DNA from: Balanoglossus misakiensis
Lineage: Eukaryota; Hemichordata
Reading direction: 5' to 3'
Assembly (NCBI GenBank): GCA_040954595.2
Contig: CM082586.2
Span: 2,356,001-2,420,000 of the forward strand
DNA length: 64,000 bases
The position numbers were made by a program, and so were the translations under genes. Within the stretch, counting starts at the first letter, position 1, and each line of letters opens with the position of its first letter. Below are positions 1 to 11,609 of this stretch, one piece after another. Under the pieces are notes generated by a model that worked only from the letters and a program-made list of their open reading frames with translations, was not told the origin of the DNA and made no database searches.

Positions 1-82
1 GACGGGCCAGGTGAAAAGGATGGCCGAGAGGATTTCTTTCCTACGTGTGACCTCTTATGGGTATGTACATTTGTGAATATTA

Positions 83-168
<86 letters not shown>

Positions 169-2519
169 TTCTCTCTCTCTCTCGCTTCCTCACTCACTCA
201 TTCACTCTCCCTCTCAGATGACAGTGAACGTGCAAAGCTATAAAATACATCACACCCTCTGTAATTTTTCCTAACCAAAACTCAACACGACTAATGCCAA
301 GAATATTCTCGAGCAAAATGATCATAGATCAATACTGTCCTTGGTTGTGAAGGTATGACGTGAATTATTGCACTTCTAATGAATATTAATGAAAAAGGGT
401 ATCATACATCAAAACACCCATATCAGATATAACTCGATGGAAGGACAATAGTGTACATTGTATAGTGTAATCGCAGAGAACATGTCCAGCGAGACAAGAC
501 TGGAGCAGACCGGCCTTCACCTTAAAGACACAACATGCTGATAATATATAAGATATGACCACGTAGTGTGAAGGGGTTATTAGCACACGTTAACCCCTTA
601 ACCGATCACATGCTCTCACGTGGTGAAAGCACCTTCACCTTGCAATATACACCCATAACACCCCTCACCTGGTCACGTGCGGTATAACACCCCTCCACCT
701 AACACCATAACAAACACATGCCAATCTCTTCAGAAGACACGGCATATTTTCGCATTTTGAACAACATTGGTACAAGCACGCACGGGAGATGTTACTATCA
801 TTTTTGTTACTGACGTCACACTAACACGTATTTCAGGCGAGCATCAAAAGTCTCTATGCATTCCCATATACATGTATATAGGGTGGCGAGGTCAAACTTC
901 GACAACAAGGACCACATATCCAAGAAAATATGTAAAACATGCAGTGAAGTGTGTATAACACTGTGCCTGTAAACCTCGGAGGAGTACACCCCGAGCGTGC
1001 GGGTTCCCTCTAATTAACCTTTTTTTCTTAGGTAGGCCTAAGGTAAGTATGCAAAGTGTCGATTAAGACATTATGCATGCACGGGAGACAATCATGACGT
1101 ATAGTCAATTTCAGGGACAGACTCATTTCTTCCATGGTACGTTGATGTACATGTATCCTGATTATCATAATTTGACACTCAGGTAAGTGCCAGCATTTCA
1201 TGTGTCTCCATCACATGTAATCAAGTCACGCATACTGCACACATTCCAACCCAGATCCACTGTTTATTCTGACTCTACCAAACTCAGGTTTCAGAGGAGG
1301 TGGTGGAAACCTACATTCATATTGTTATTCATTTCAGGGCTGAATTTACTGTAAAAAGCAAAATTGAGCCGTCAAACCTTGCCTACACTGGAGCTAAGTT
1401 AGCACTGCATCAGGATTTGCCTTTCTACGAACACATGCCATCGGTAAGGTCAAATTCCCACTAAAATTGGTCAAGAGTTATGGATTGCTACTTATAGACA
1501 GCCCTGTTAATAACAAAGTTACAGAAACATTGTTTACTTTACCGAACGACAGGCTTTTGTGAGATATTCAAAATGGCTGCCACACGCCGGTATTCGATAC
1601 CACAGCGCAGCCAACGGTGTAATTGGGACAGGGTCACGTGCCTTTTCGACACGATCATACCGCTCAGTTATGAGAAAACAAACACACGGGCAAGTGATTC
1701 AAGTATTTAAATTCTCACGCCCCTCTTTCTCTTTCCTGAACTCAGATTCAGTTTCTTCACTGTATTTATCAGTGTGAGGGCGAAGGGGGCGACAGTGTGT
1801 TCAGTGACGGCTTCAAGTGCGCCCTCCAGCTCAAACGAGAAGATCCAGAAGCCTTCGACATTCTATCCAACACCTACATCAACTACATGGACATCGGAAA
1901 TGACTACGTCCCGTTTCATACAAAAAGCGCACAAAAAGTTTTCCAGTAAGTTATAGAAAACAACTCTGAAAATTAGGTTAACTTTATTACTGTAGGCCTA
2001 CCAGTAAAATAAATTGGTTTCTGCCCTGTTTAGATTCGACCAATTCGGTGAACTGTATATGGTCCGATACAACAATGCCATGCGAGACATCACTCTGCCA
2101 GTACCAAGAGAAAAAGTGTACAAGTATTACAGAGCCTTAAAGGCCTACAACAACATCCTTAACAGTCCAGAGAACAGCATCGCCTTTAATATGCAGAATG
2201 GTGAGTGATCGTATAAACATTGAGCTGTCGGACATTCGCCAGTTTCCGCGCGGTCACTCCATCATGGGGAAGGCCCTCGCTTTCATGCATAGTGACATAC
2301 ATGATTTCTTCATCAAAACATCATTTTTCTCTTTCGTTTTCTCTTTAAGGAGACATGGCGGTCTTCAACAACATCAGAGTGTTACACGGCAGAACTGCTT
2401 TCATCAACAACGCTACATCCGGAGAGCGCCACCTAGAGGGAGGTTACATCGACTGGGATGACGCGCACTCCAGAATTCGAGTGCTCAGAGCAAACTTTGG
2501 ATTGCCGATCCAAGATTGA
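1..2519 (+). CDS. BBOX1-like: Gamma-butyrobetaine dioxygenase (BBOX1-like), 3' part, catalytic cassette A
   Basis: Fe(II)/2-oxoglutarate dioxygenase predicted to hydroxylate gamma-butyrobetaine to L-carnitine. Five coding exons are visible: 1-60 (frame starts at base 2; the gene enters from the left), 1338-1443, 1746-1945, 2034-2200 and 2350-2519 (TGA). All junctions are GT-AG and in frame. The first exon gives GQVKRMAERISFLR, the segment just before the catalytic core. The second gives SNLAYTGAKL, then His-Gln-Asp at 1408-1416, the HxD pair of the metal site. The third carries QFLHCIYQ. The last carries LHGRT (distal His) and ERHLEGGY (Arg expected to bind 2-oxoglutarate). The LAYT and LHCI patterns favour BBOX over trimethyllysine dioxygenase. 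The N-terminal zinc-binding domain would lie outside the window. AATAAA at 2853-2858 probably ends this transcript. Family call is firm; substrate is by homology. Confidence 0.85.
61..1337 (+). other. Intron of the BBOX-like gene with a CT microsatellite
   Basis: The intron separates exon 1-60 (donor GTATGT) from exon 1338-1443 (acceptor TTTCAG). Apart from the dinucleotide run at its start I see no coding or RNA feature in it. ORFs here are short and lack splice-compatible ends. Confidence 0.75.
87..182. repeat. (CT)n microsatellite
   Basis: An almost perfect TC dinucleotide run of about 95 bases, broken only by a TTCTCTTT interruption near its right end. It lies about 27 bases inside the BBOX intron, downstream of the donor, and could act as an extended pyrimidine tract. 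Confidence 0.95.
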
Positions 2520-2852
2520 ACAGGCGTCGTACAAATCCAAGAGAAATGCAAACATAGAATTCATGAACTTGATCAACTTATGAGAACTTTGACAGTTCAG
2601 CTCAAAGGGGGGTGCTGGGGGTAACGTACGCTATTTGTGCGTGACGCCATTTGCATACGACAACTGAAAAGTTATTAACACAGACGATAACAATTTTGTG
2701 AGTTTGATGCCTAGCCATTAAAAATTTACCAAGCTCTCTAACTTTAACCTAGTCAAGCGAAATGACACCAGGTATGTCAAGCTCTTGGGTATATTAGGAG
2801 CAGGGATACATTCCAGTACTGTATATTGTGCATAAACTAGTATTTTTGATTT

Positions 2853-2858
2853 AATAAA
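2853..2858 (+). terminator. PolyA signal of BBOX cassette A
   Basis: AATAAA about 335 bases after the TGA at 2517-2519 and 147 bases before the first exon of cassette B. It supports cassette A being a complete 3' end. Confidence 0.6.
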
Positions 2859-3004
2859 TATATTGTAAACATCTACTTCAAAGTCTGTCGTATCTTTTCC
2901 ATTTTACACGCACAATCTTGGCATGAACACATATTGGATTGATACGTACACGGTATGTTGAAAACTATGGTTAACCTATACATTTATCTGTTATTTTATT
3001 TCAG

Positions 3005-4042
3005 GCCCTCGTTTAGAGTGAGCAATAAAGTGAACCCCTCAAACCCTGCGTTCACCAGTCAGAAATTATCACTGCACACGGATTTGGCGCAGTACAATAG
3101 GTCACCATCGGTTCAGTTACTTCACTGCATTCAACAATTTCTGGGAGAAGGTGGGTACAGTACATTTAGCGATGGTTTGAAGGCAGCTCTTCGCCTGAAA
3201 GAAGAAGATCCCGAGGCTTTTCACATCCTGACGACAACCTTCGTCGACTACACCGACATCGGAAGTGACTTTCTGCAGTATCACACAGAGGGCGCTCATA
3301 CTACCATCACGTGAGTAGGCCGTTTACTTTAATTCGTTTCCCACATGGAGCTACGGTTTCCTGTGAACGACAATGGTAGCGTTGAGCGAAATATTCCCAT
3401 AAGTTTTCGGCGAACCTGGCTTCGTTGACTGTGGTATGAGCTATTGTCAACATGGCTCTCATTGGTCAATAAGTACGAGCACGCTGATTGGACGAAACCG
3501 TTTTCAATTTCTTCGTTACTTTCCCTTCGTAGACTTGGAACGTTTGGCGAGATCTCGGAGATACACTACAACAATATGAACAGAAGTATCCGCGTGAGGC
3601 TTCCCATAGACCAAGTGCATCGATACTACAGTGCCTTAAAGGCCTTTGACAACATTGTACGTCGACCCGAGAACATGATCGAGTTCAAAATGTTTAACGG
3701 TAGGTAGAGAATGGTGTTGGCAACAGTCTCCAGAACATCTGGCTTCTTGATAAAGTTGCAAAAGTTCAAATTACATATTTTATCGTCCTAATCTAACTTT
3801 TTCCACTGGTAACGTGTCTTGATTCTGTTTACTTCTTTATTATTTTGGCTCCAGGTGACATGACGGTGTTCGACAACACGCGTCTCGTCCACGGCAGAAC
3901 GGCCTACACCGATACGGAGACAGGACATCCAGAGCGCCACCTGGAGGGCGGTTACACAGAGTGGGATGACGTACACTCGAGAATTCGCGTGCTCCGAGCG
4001 AAATTTGGATTGCCCGCCAACGACAGCGCAAACCGTGCATAA
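3005..4042 (+). CDS. BBOX1-like: Second BBOX-like catalytic exon cassette (B), without its own N-terminal exons
   Basis: Four exons repeat the cassette A pattern with the same phases: 3005-3310, 3533-3699 and 3855-4042 (TAA), where 3005-3310 corresponds to the two cassette A exons 1338-1443 and 1746-1945 fused without an intron. Metal-site residues are intact: His-Thr-Asp at 3075-3083, LHGRT and ERHLEGGY in the last exon. It also carries VQLLHCIQQ. No start codon, promoter or N-terminal exon is visible between the cassette A polyA signal and 3005. The acceptor phase is the same as cassette A's, so exon 1-60 could splice to either cassette. It is therefore either an alternative 3' end of one gene, a separate gene whose first exons lie elsewhere, or a partial duplicate under selection. 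No stop or frameshift is seen. AATAAA lies at 4265-4270. (Count of exons here is three because of the fusion.). Confidence 0.8.
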
Positions 4043-4754
4043 ATTGCTTGTTTGTTGAATATTCCAAAGCATTTGAAAGTGTGTCACTCTACACAGCCAG
4101 GTCGAGTAGACAGACGTCGACACGCATGCGTGATTTCTAAGGAATGAAACCATGGGATAAATTACAATTGCTTGCAGCCAGGTCGCTAAACGCATGACCA
4201 GACTTTGAGTTAAATTTGAAAACAGGACCATACATCATCATCACCCGGTCGTTTTACGTATCAAAATAAAGTCAACGAATGTTGTAGGTTACTCAGCTTT
4301 GAAAAGCGCAACCAAGAAAATAAAGTGAAAATATTTACAACAGTAAGTCTGTGCTCAATAGTCTATATAACTCCATTTCCACCCCGTCACTCCATATCTT
4401 GCTATTTGCATGTACACGTCATCGGTTTATGAGCTACTCGGGGTTCTAGCACTTTTCCTTCGATGTGTATCTGCGCATGCTCAAATCTGAACTGTTTACG
4501 AGTTTAGACGTCATCATCTAAAAATAGAGAGTTAAATTGAAGATTTTCGATACAAAGAAGGAAACCATCCTTGAGTTATGTCTTATCAGCGTGACCCCGA
4601 GTGACCCCACACAACGCGTCACCTTCTGCGGAACAGCAACACTGGTATCTTCTGCTTTAAAATACAACACTTGAGATTTCTCGAGTACACAGAACTGTAT
4701 AAATTTCGCCAACGCGCGAGTGACGTCTCAGTTTGCAGCAGAACGACCAGCAAC
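4043..4754. other. Spacer between the BBOX cassettes and MCT-like gene 1, including the latter's promoter
   Basis: Contains AATAAA at 4265-4270 (end of cassette B transcripts) and, upstream of the MCT-like start, a CRE-like GTGACGTC just before 4730 and an NRF1-like TGCGCATGC around 4475. No other gene seen. Confidence 0.5.
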
Positions 4755-7582
4755 ATGTCTGACCCGAACGTCGCTTCAGAGCTGGGACGTCCGAACAACC
4801 AACAACACAAGTAAGTGATGTGCCCTTGCTTCGGCAACTTATCAGGAAATATCGAGCAAAATATATGGATTATATTTCTACAACTTGACAGTGTTAGGCA
4901 TCTGTACTTTAAAACAATCACTTTGACTTGTGCCAGGCAAGTTGGCAGTTTACGAGGATAAATTTCACGGTATCGCGAATAGTTACTCATATTCACATGG
5001 GTGTCTCTCTCCACAAACACAGAAGTGTCAAAACACAGGCAAGTGGATTCACAACATGCTGTATGTACGCGTGCGAGCGCGTGCACAATACCGTCCATTT
5101 CACCACGAATTAAGTCAACTTGACGCGAAGCGAGTTTCCTTGAACGTAAAATACAAACCATTGTTTCAGATGTGGCCATATTTGCTTTGTCACCTGTTAA
5201 CGCGTGTGTTTTGTTTTTACGGCCTTAACGACTCAACGCTGGTAACCCCAACCCGCTTTTCGTATATATAGTTATATGGCTTCTGCAATAAATATTGTTT
5301 GGATTTTATGACCTCCGCACTCTTGAAACCAAGGTCGATGCTTTAGTTGTGGTTTCAATGAAGCCTAGCAACACAACATTCGACGAGTGTATGATTACAG
5401 AAAGTGACAATTCGGATAAAAATATTTTTTTTCGCCATTGAGACTGACCTCGAAAGATTGCTTTGTTTACTGTTTTCAAATGTCACGTGTAGCCTGCATT
5501 AAAATCCTAAAAGTTGCATGGTTAGTATAGTAAATGCGTGAAACGTCGACCACTGATAGTGCGGAGGCAAATTCCATTTTCTCTGACTAAAATGTCCGAT
5601 CGGTTTTGATTAATTTGGCTTCTGTTTATCAGCGACTCGGAGATGGAGTCGGCGGACAAGCGAGAGAGAGATGAACTGTCCATCTTCTGGAAGTTTGTGA
5701 CCTTGCTCTGCTGTTATCTCTCTCTGTCGCTTTGCCTGGGTTTGAACTACGGTCTTTGGCCACTCGTCGACGGTCTGCGAGAATTCTACCAGGAATACTA
5801 CTATGATTCGGATGGTGTCGACCCGAAGTGGATCGTCTATATAAATATTACAATGACTGGCATTACCGGTAAGCCATGTATTGTATAAAGTATATACGTG
5901 TACGGGTGTATACGGACAAATACGGTGACAATGCATCTATTTCAATTTTTTGAATGGGATTTCTGATATTTTGGCCAAAACACATTTCACGAAGTTCATT
6001 GGTACCATTTTAGCTGTAATATTGGCACTCATAAAATCACCACAACAAAACAAACATTGTAGTCATGGTAGCAAAACAAACACTGTGGTCATGGAAGCAA
6101 AACAAACATTATGGAAGTGTTTTCCCACGTCTCCATCATGATTTCTTTTTCAGCCTATGTGGCCGTCACGCTGGTGTACAACTTTGAAAATGGTGTCAGG
6201 ATATCGGCAGTTTGTGGTGCGTGCTTGTCGACCCTGGGTTTGCTGATCTCCGGCTTCGTGAGGGGCGTAGGAACACTATGCGCCACCTACGGCTTCATTA
6301 CAGGTAAGGCAACGTGATGCTGCGTGAGTTGGATTGGATTTCTGGTCCGTACCTGTCGTTTGGGACAAAATCTGATGCGAGCACTAAGGCCAAAAATTCG
6401 GGAGTATTCTCTTGGCCAGCAACCGTACAGCGATCGAAGATGGATCGCTAATAATCTGTTCTTTTCTTGATTTGGCATTTAGGTCTCGGGTATGGATTGC
6501 TGTTAACACCCACCATAGGGCTGATACCCATCTATTTCCCCACACGCTACACTTATTACAATGCAGTGGCCTTCTCGGGAACGAGCCTGTGCATTTTCTA
6601 CGTGCCGGCGTTGTTTGATTACGTCACCGAGGTGTACGGGCTACATTCCATGTTCGTGATTCTCGGTTGCTTGAACGCTCAGTTGGTCTTCGTCGCCTTC
6701 CTCTTTCCTCCAATGAAGCATTTCTTAATGGCGTCTTCGCACGAGCGCCGCCAACGAATCACCAGAGCGTTCGCGCTACTGAAGGCCTCCCTGGCAGAGT
6801 CTGACCGTCCACTGTTCAGTACCGTCATAGCGTCCATGTTCCTGATCGGTGTCGGCTACAACATTCTGTTGTTGCATCTCCGCCAGTTCGCCGTGTACAA
6901 CGGGACCAGTGCCGCGGATGCAGCGACTGTCATGACCGTGTGCGGGGTTTTCATGATCGTTGGTCAGCTTCTCCACGGATATCTGACGTTCACCAAGAGA
7001 GTCGAACGAGATGAACTGTCTTACAGGCGTTTCTGTTATTCGATGGCTCTGATAGTGGTTGGTCTGGCTGCCTTGTTCAGCTCCGTGGCGGAATCCTTTG
7101 CAGGACACGCGGCCTTGGCTGCCCTCATTGGACTCGGCAGTGGGATATATTTCCCTCTGCTCTTCGTTCTCCTGCGGCAGTCGTTCATATCCGACGGAGA
7201 CGGCAGACTGGCGGCCGCACTGGCAATCGGGTTGCCCGTCTTTGGAGTAGGCGCTCTGATTGGTCTACCCATCGGAGGTAAGATTAAATTCAACTTCCAG
7301 CCGGTTTACAAACATGTGTCTCCCTCTATTGGTCTGTTACTTGGTATGTTCGGAGTCGGTATTCTCTGTTGATATAACTTTAGAACTCGTGTTGATTTTC
7401 TTCCAGATCTTTTGAACGAAAGTTTCCAGAATTACAACAGCTCCTTTTTCTTGGCTGGGGCGGCGCTGTTACTTGTCGTCTGCTTGATGGCATACAAGTT
7501 GGTGTCTTGGATTCGAGGATCTTGGAAGACCAGAAAGGCCAATCGCGCCGTGGCCGACGCTGGACAACCCGACAGCGCATGA
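4755..7582 (+). CDS. Monocarboxylate-transporter-like MFS carrier, paralogue 1
   Basis: A 12-helix SLC16-like carrier of 470 aa, expected in the plasma membrane. Exons: 4755-4810 (start MSDPNVASEL), 5633-5868, 6154-6303, 6483-7277, 7407-7582 (TGA). All are GT-AG and in frame, with phases 2-1-1-1. TM1 lies in exon 2, followed by a REFYQEYYY segment in the position of the MCT 'EF..F' motif. Exon 4 starts with GLGYGLLLTPTIG and has IYFPTRYTYYNAVAFSG, the equivalent of the MCT YF..R..A.G..G motif in TM5. The TM6-TM7 loop is short. The C-terminal tail is basic and short, ending DSA. Conserved MCT residues are only partly present, so the substrate is unknown. AATAAA at 7768-7773. First of three tandem paralogues. 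Confidence 0.85.
6047..6114. repeat. 26-base tandem repeat, about 2.6 copies
   Basis: Unit AAAACAAACATTGTAGTCAT plus GGTAGC at 6047-6072, a diverged copy at 6073-6098 and a partial copy to 6114. It sits in intron 2 of MCT-like gene 1, shortly before the exon 3 acceptor. Confidence 0.85.
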
Positions 7583-8197
7583 CCGAAAAACAAAAGCAAA
7601 ACACGTGCCACTTGCCTCATCACCACAGAATTTGTACAAACGTACCATTTTGGAACTGCTTGTATTTACTTTTTGTATACATTTTATAAACCGTCCAGTA
7701 TAATCGAGTTCTATGCTAAACCGTACTTTATGTTTCAGATATTTAAAATGTCATCTTATAGTTAAGAAATAAAGTTGATAAATACAATGTTCTTTATTAA
7801 GACTGTGAAATGGTGTATGTATGTATCTACAAAGTGACAGCCAGGCAATAGAAACTGAGTAACTGGGCTACAACAATAAAGACCACATTAACTTTTAAAC
7901 TAGACAACACTCTGTGACAACATATGTCATGCGTGTCCGCGTCGTTATCACTGTTTATTGTCTACGTACACGGGTCATGAACTATCGCTCGTAGTAGCTG
8001 CACAAGTCATTTACACGTCGCTATGGATACGATCAACACCGGACAGGGACAGCTCACATGCAGTCACAGTAAAGAAAAAATTGAAAAACGAGTGTGATGA
8101 CTCATAATGATATTTCCTGGTGTCGCCGGAGTACCATCTTCTTTGACATTTATTCGTGTGTGACCAAGAATAAAGGGCAGACGATAAACGACCAAAC
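7583..8197. other. 3' UTR of MCT-like gene 1 and promoter region of gene 2
   Basis: Holds the gene 1 polyA signal, further AT-rich sequence, and a TGACTCAT (AP-1-type) site near 8098 about 100 bases before the gene 2 start codon. No further gene seen. Confidence 0.5.
7768..7773 (+). terminator. PolyA signal of MCT-like gene 1
   Basis: AATAAA 186 bases after the stop codon, in AT-rich 3' UTR. Confidence 0.6.
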
Positions 8198-10754
8198 ATG
8201 GCGACTGGGCAAGTAGAACAACTACCGGAAGAAAGGTAAGTTTTGCAAATTCTCACACCCACGCCCATCAAGATTTGCACTGCGATGACAACACATAACA
8301 GGCTACCGTTTATTCGGCCATGTTGTAGCGTAGCGGACATAGCTACCAGCTACATGTATACCGTTTGACTCTGCCTGTTCCTCCCAACAGGCATATGTAC
8401 AGCTGACCCGCTGCTTCCCAATACATGTAAACAGTTCCATGTACAGACAAAATGTCTATTTTTATATCTATAAAACTGCGTACGTCAACAAAAATATGAG
8501 TGTTTGGCCCACAGTTAAATATATGAACACATAATAAAGCTTTTCACAGAGCATAAATCTTGTGGTTATATTTACAGCACGATGGAAACAGATTTGATTC
8601 CTCAGCCTCGGAAGAAGAAACATCTCGGCTGCTGGGAAGTGACTGTTGTTTGCTGCAACATCGTGGTGACGTTATTTTGTCTTGGTCTAAATTTTGGTTT
8701 GGGTAAACTGATCATAAACCTGGGAGCGTTCTTCAACGAATATCATCTACACGAGGAAACTATGGACATTAAATGGGTTGTGTACGTCAATATTTTAATG
8801 GTAGGCCTAACTGGTGAGTTACAGTTATTTTTTGTGTATGTTTGGGTTGGATTGGCGCCATCTTTGTTGAACAATGAAACTGGTCTACAGTTTTTAATAG
8901 TGTTTGTTTTCCCCATAACCTTCTAACACGTGAGTTGAATTTCGATTCCACCGTAGCCCCGTTGGCGAGCTGGGCGATCTCTGGCAAACATGAATACCGC
9001 ATACGCATCACCGCCGCAATCGGCGCTCTTCTGTCGACGCTCGGCATCTTCGTCTCGGCATTCGCCTGGAGTGCGGAGGTTCTGTGCGTTACCTACGGTG
9101 TCATTGCAGGTACGTCATCAGTTCCTGCGAAATTCCAGCAACAAATTGATTACGTCATCAGTTCCTGCGAAATTCCAGCAGCAAATCGATTCATCCGCTC
9201 ATTATACGGGGAAGTTTGAATTCTCCTTGCCCACTCCTGGGCTAATTCTGTCATTCAAATTATTCACAGGTATCGGTTTCGGATTGGCTCTGACTCCAGC
9301 ACTTGGAATCATCTCAATCTATTTTCCAAAGCAAAGGTACACCTTTGCCAATGCCGTAGCGTTCACTGGTTCCAGCATCGGTATCTTTGTTTTCCCGCCG
9401 TTGATATCGGCGGCCGCCGAGAGGTACGGAAAAAGGCCGACCTTTATCATCCTCGCATGTCTGAACTTTCAGATGGTAGTCGCGACAGTTCTCTTTCCCG
9501 GGGTCGACCCGCCGAAGCTTACAGCCTTGACTATGAAAGAGAAACTGTTGAGATTTAAAAGGGATCTGTTTTGCAAAATACCTCTGATGGGCACCATGGC
9601 TGCGGCGATGTTCTTCGTCGGAGCCGGATTCAATGTCCTCTTGCTTCATCTTCAAAGCTTTGTGAATCGGAATGGAACAGCTGAATGTCAATTCGTATCG
9701 GTGTCAGAGCCGTCCGAATTGGCGCTGAGGGTTTGCGCCGTCTTCATGCTGATTGGTCAGATATTACACGGTGCGTTGTCATTGAAGAAGAGATTCGATG
9801 ACGGAGAGGACACTACATACAGACTCTTTATGTTCGGCGTTTCCACTCTCCTCACGGGGATTGTAGCTTTATTTAGTTCAATAGCCGAGAGTTGTGCAGG
9901 AAACGTTGCCGTTGCTGCGTTAGTCGGCCTTGGTGGCGGTATCTACCTGCCGCTGACCTTTGGCCTTGCCAGGCACGCAACTGCAGCCAGCGACGGATGG
10001 ACTCTTACGGATGAACTTGGGGTTGGATTTCCCATGTACAGCCTTGGAGCTTTCATAGGATTGGCCGTTGGAGGTATTTCAGGAATTACTTTTCCCTTAA
10101 TTGGCCGGTGAGAGAGTGGGTAGTGAGTTAATGAACGAGTCGTTAATAACTGACTGACTGACTGATTGATTGATCGACCAATCGGTCGAAGAATGTGGAT
10201 TATGCTTTGATACTGGATGTAACGAATTGAATTTTCTTGGGAAAATTATGTTGACATTTTAAACAGAGATGTAAACTACAATCATGGTTATCTTTACCGC
10301 ACCTCTGTCTGTATTTCCTCTCTGTACAGATGTTGCGAATGATGCGCTTGAGAACTACAACACGTCGTTCTTCTTGGCCGGCGGAGCCTTAGTGGTCGTA
10401 TCCACCATGACCACGCTGAGGTGTCTGTTCAAGCTGCGGGCGCTGTGCCGCGGACAAGCGGCCAAAGTGACACCCGCCCCCGCGGTAGCAGAATCGAGGC
10501 CCGGTCCATCATCCGAGCCCGAGGGGGCGCTGCAGGCCAGGCCGAAGCCAAGTGGTCCACAGAACGTCACTGTCCAAGTCCACTACCACAATCCAACAGT
10601 AGTGAATGTCCTCAACACCCAAGAAGGCAAAATCACGAAGGATCAACTGCTGCAGATTGCCAGCAACCCCGAGGCTGATTTGCGACAGCGACCCATTGAG
10701 TACAAGGAATCCCGCCCCAAGGCCAAGCGACGAGCCCTCTCGATGCAATACTAA
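8198..10754 (+). CDS. Monocarboxylate-transporter-like MFS carrier, paralogue 2
   Basis: A 551-aa MFS carrier. Exons: 8198-8235 (MATGQVEQLPEE), 8578-8813, 8957-9109, 9270-10073, 10330-10754 (TAA). Phases are the same as in paralogue 1. Exon 2 has the TM1 region with FCLGLNFGLGKL, and exon 4 starts GIGFGLALTPALG with YFPKQRYTFANAVAFTGSS in the TM5 motif position. It differs from its neighbours by a long cytoplasmic tail of about 110 residues, rich in Pro, Ala and Lys, ending in RRALSMQY, which may carry trafficking or partner-binding sites. The TM7-TM8 region carries an extra hydrophilic stretch (TAECQFVSVSEPSE). The donor after exon 4 is the non-consensus GTATTT. ATTAAA at 10836-10841 is a possible polyA signal. 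Family call firm, substrate unknown. Confidence 0.85.
9111..9190. repeat. 40-base direct duplication at a splice donor
   Basis: Two adjacent 40-base copies (9111-9150, 9151-9190) differing at two positions. The first begins inside the donor GTACGT of exon 3 of MCT-like gene 2. The second copy has ATTACGT instead of GGTACGT, so the donor itself is not duplicated. Confidence 0.95.
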
Positions 10755-11609
10755 CAGAAGAACAGACGCTGTCATCGCAGGGCACCTTTACCCCTCCATC
10801 AAACATACACAAGAAATGAAGCAAAATATGATGTAATTAAAAACATGGTAGCCGCTTTAATTAAGAAAGAATTATGATTTCCTGTCCCATCGACCTTTTT
10901 GTGTATTTAAAACATCAAACCCTCAAATGATGGATGGTAAGCTATTGATATTGTATTCAGAACCTAGTAAGTTATCACATATGTATAATTTTCTTCTGAT
11001 TCGACATGCACGTATAGTCAAAGTTCGAGAACCCATGCTTTTCTATGTCCCCGGATTCTCCGCCTTGTTGTGGGAAGGGGGGGGGGGGTACTTTTTCAGT
11101 CTTCAATTTTCACCAACGCCCTGACCACGTTTGGCCGAGAGTCACAGATCATTTTACTGTTTTTGGGAGTATATAAATTTAACGTTGGTAATTTACAAAA
11201 CTGGCTTACTAATAGCTGAATGACTCGGGTATAAATAAAGTTCTTTTGCACAACGATTACTAACGTATACATATACCTGATTCTGTCCAAACATGTTGCT
11301 TGTTTTTTGATAAACACATTTTCAGGTCAACCGGGGTCCCCGGATAACCAAGCACAATCAATGCTCTGTCTTGTGTTCCGGGTTCGCACAAAACCACTGT
11401 CAAATGAATAGTGTCGGCGGCATGCATATGCATATGCGCGTCACGACTGACCGTTTGAACCCCAGTCAGGACTTACTTACAGCAAAAGTCAGACGTCAGT
11501 TTAATATGCTTCTGGCATGATATACAAGCAAGCAAGCAAGCAAGGACTGGTCACGGTGGCGGCAAATTTTAAAGAAAACGCCCAAGACACAGCGAGTTGA
11601 TTGGTGAAC
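10755..11609. other. Spacer between MCT-like genes 2 and 3
   Basis: AT-rich 3' UTR with ATTAAA at 10836-10841, a G10 run near 11079-11088 and an (AAGC)n run at about 11526-11545. No gene seen. Confidence 0.5.

Noticed and set aside
4619-5179. 186-codon minus-strand ORF
   Set aside because: It runs across the promoter, first exon and intron of MCT-like gene 1 on the opposite strand and has no recognisable domain or splice partners.
9314-9691. 125-codon minus-strand ORF
   Set aside because: Shadow of exon 4 of MCT-like gene 2 on the other strand.
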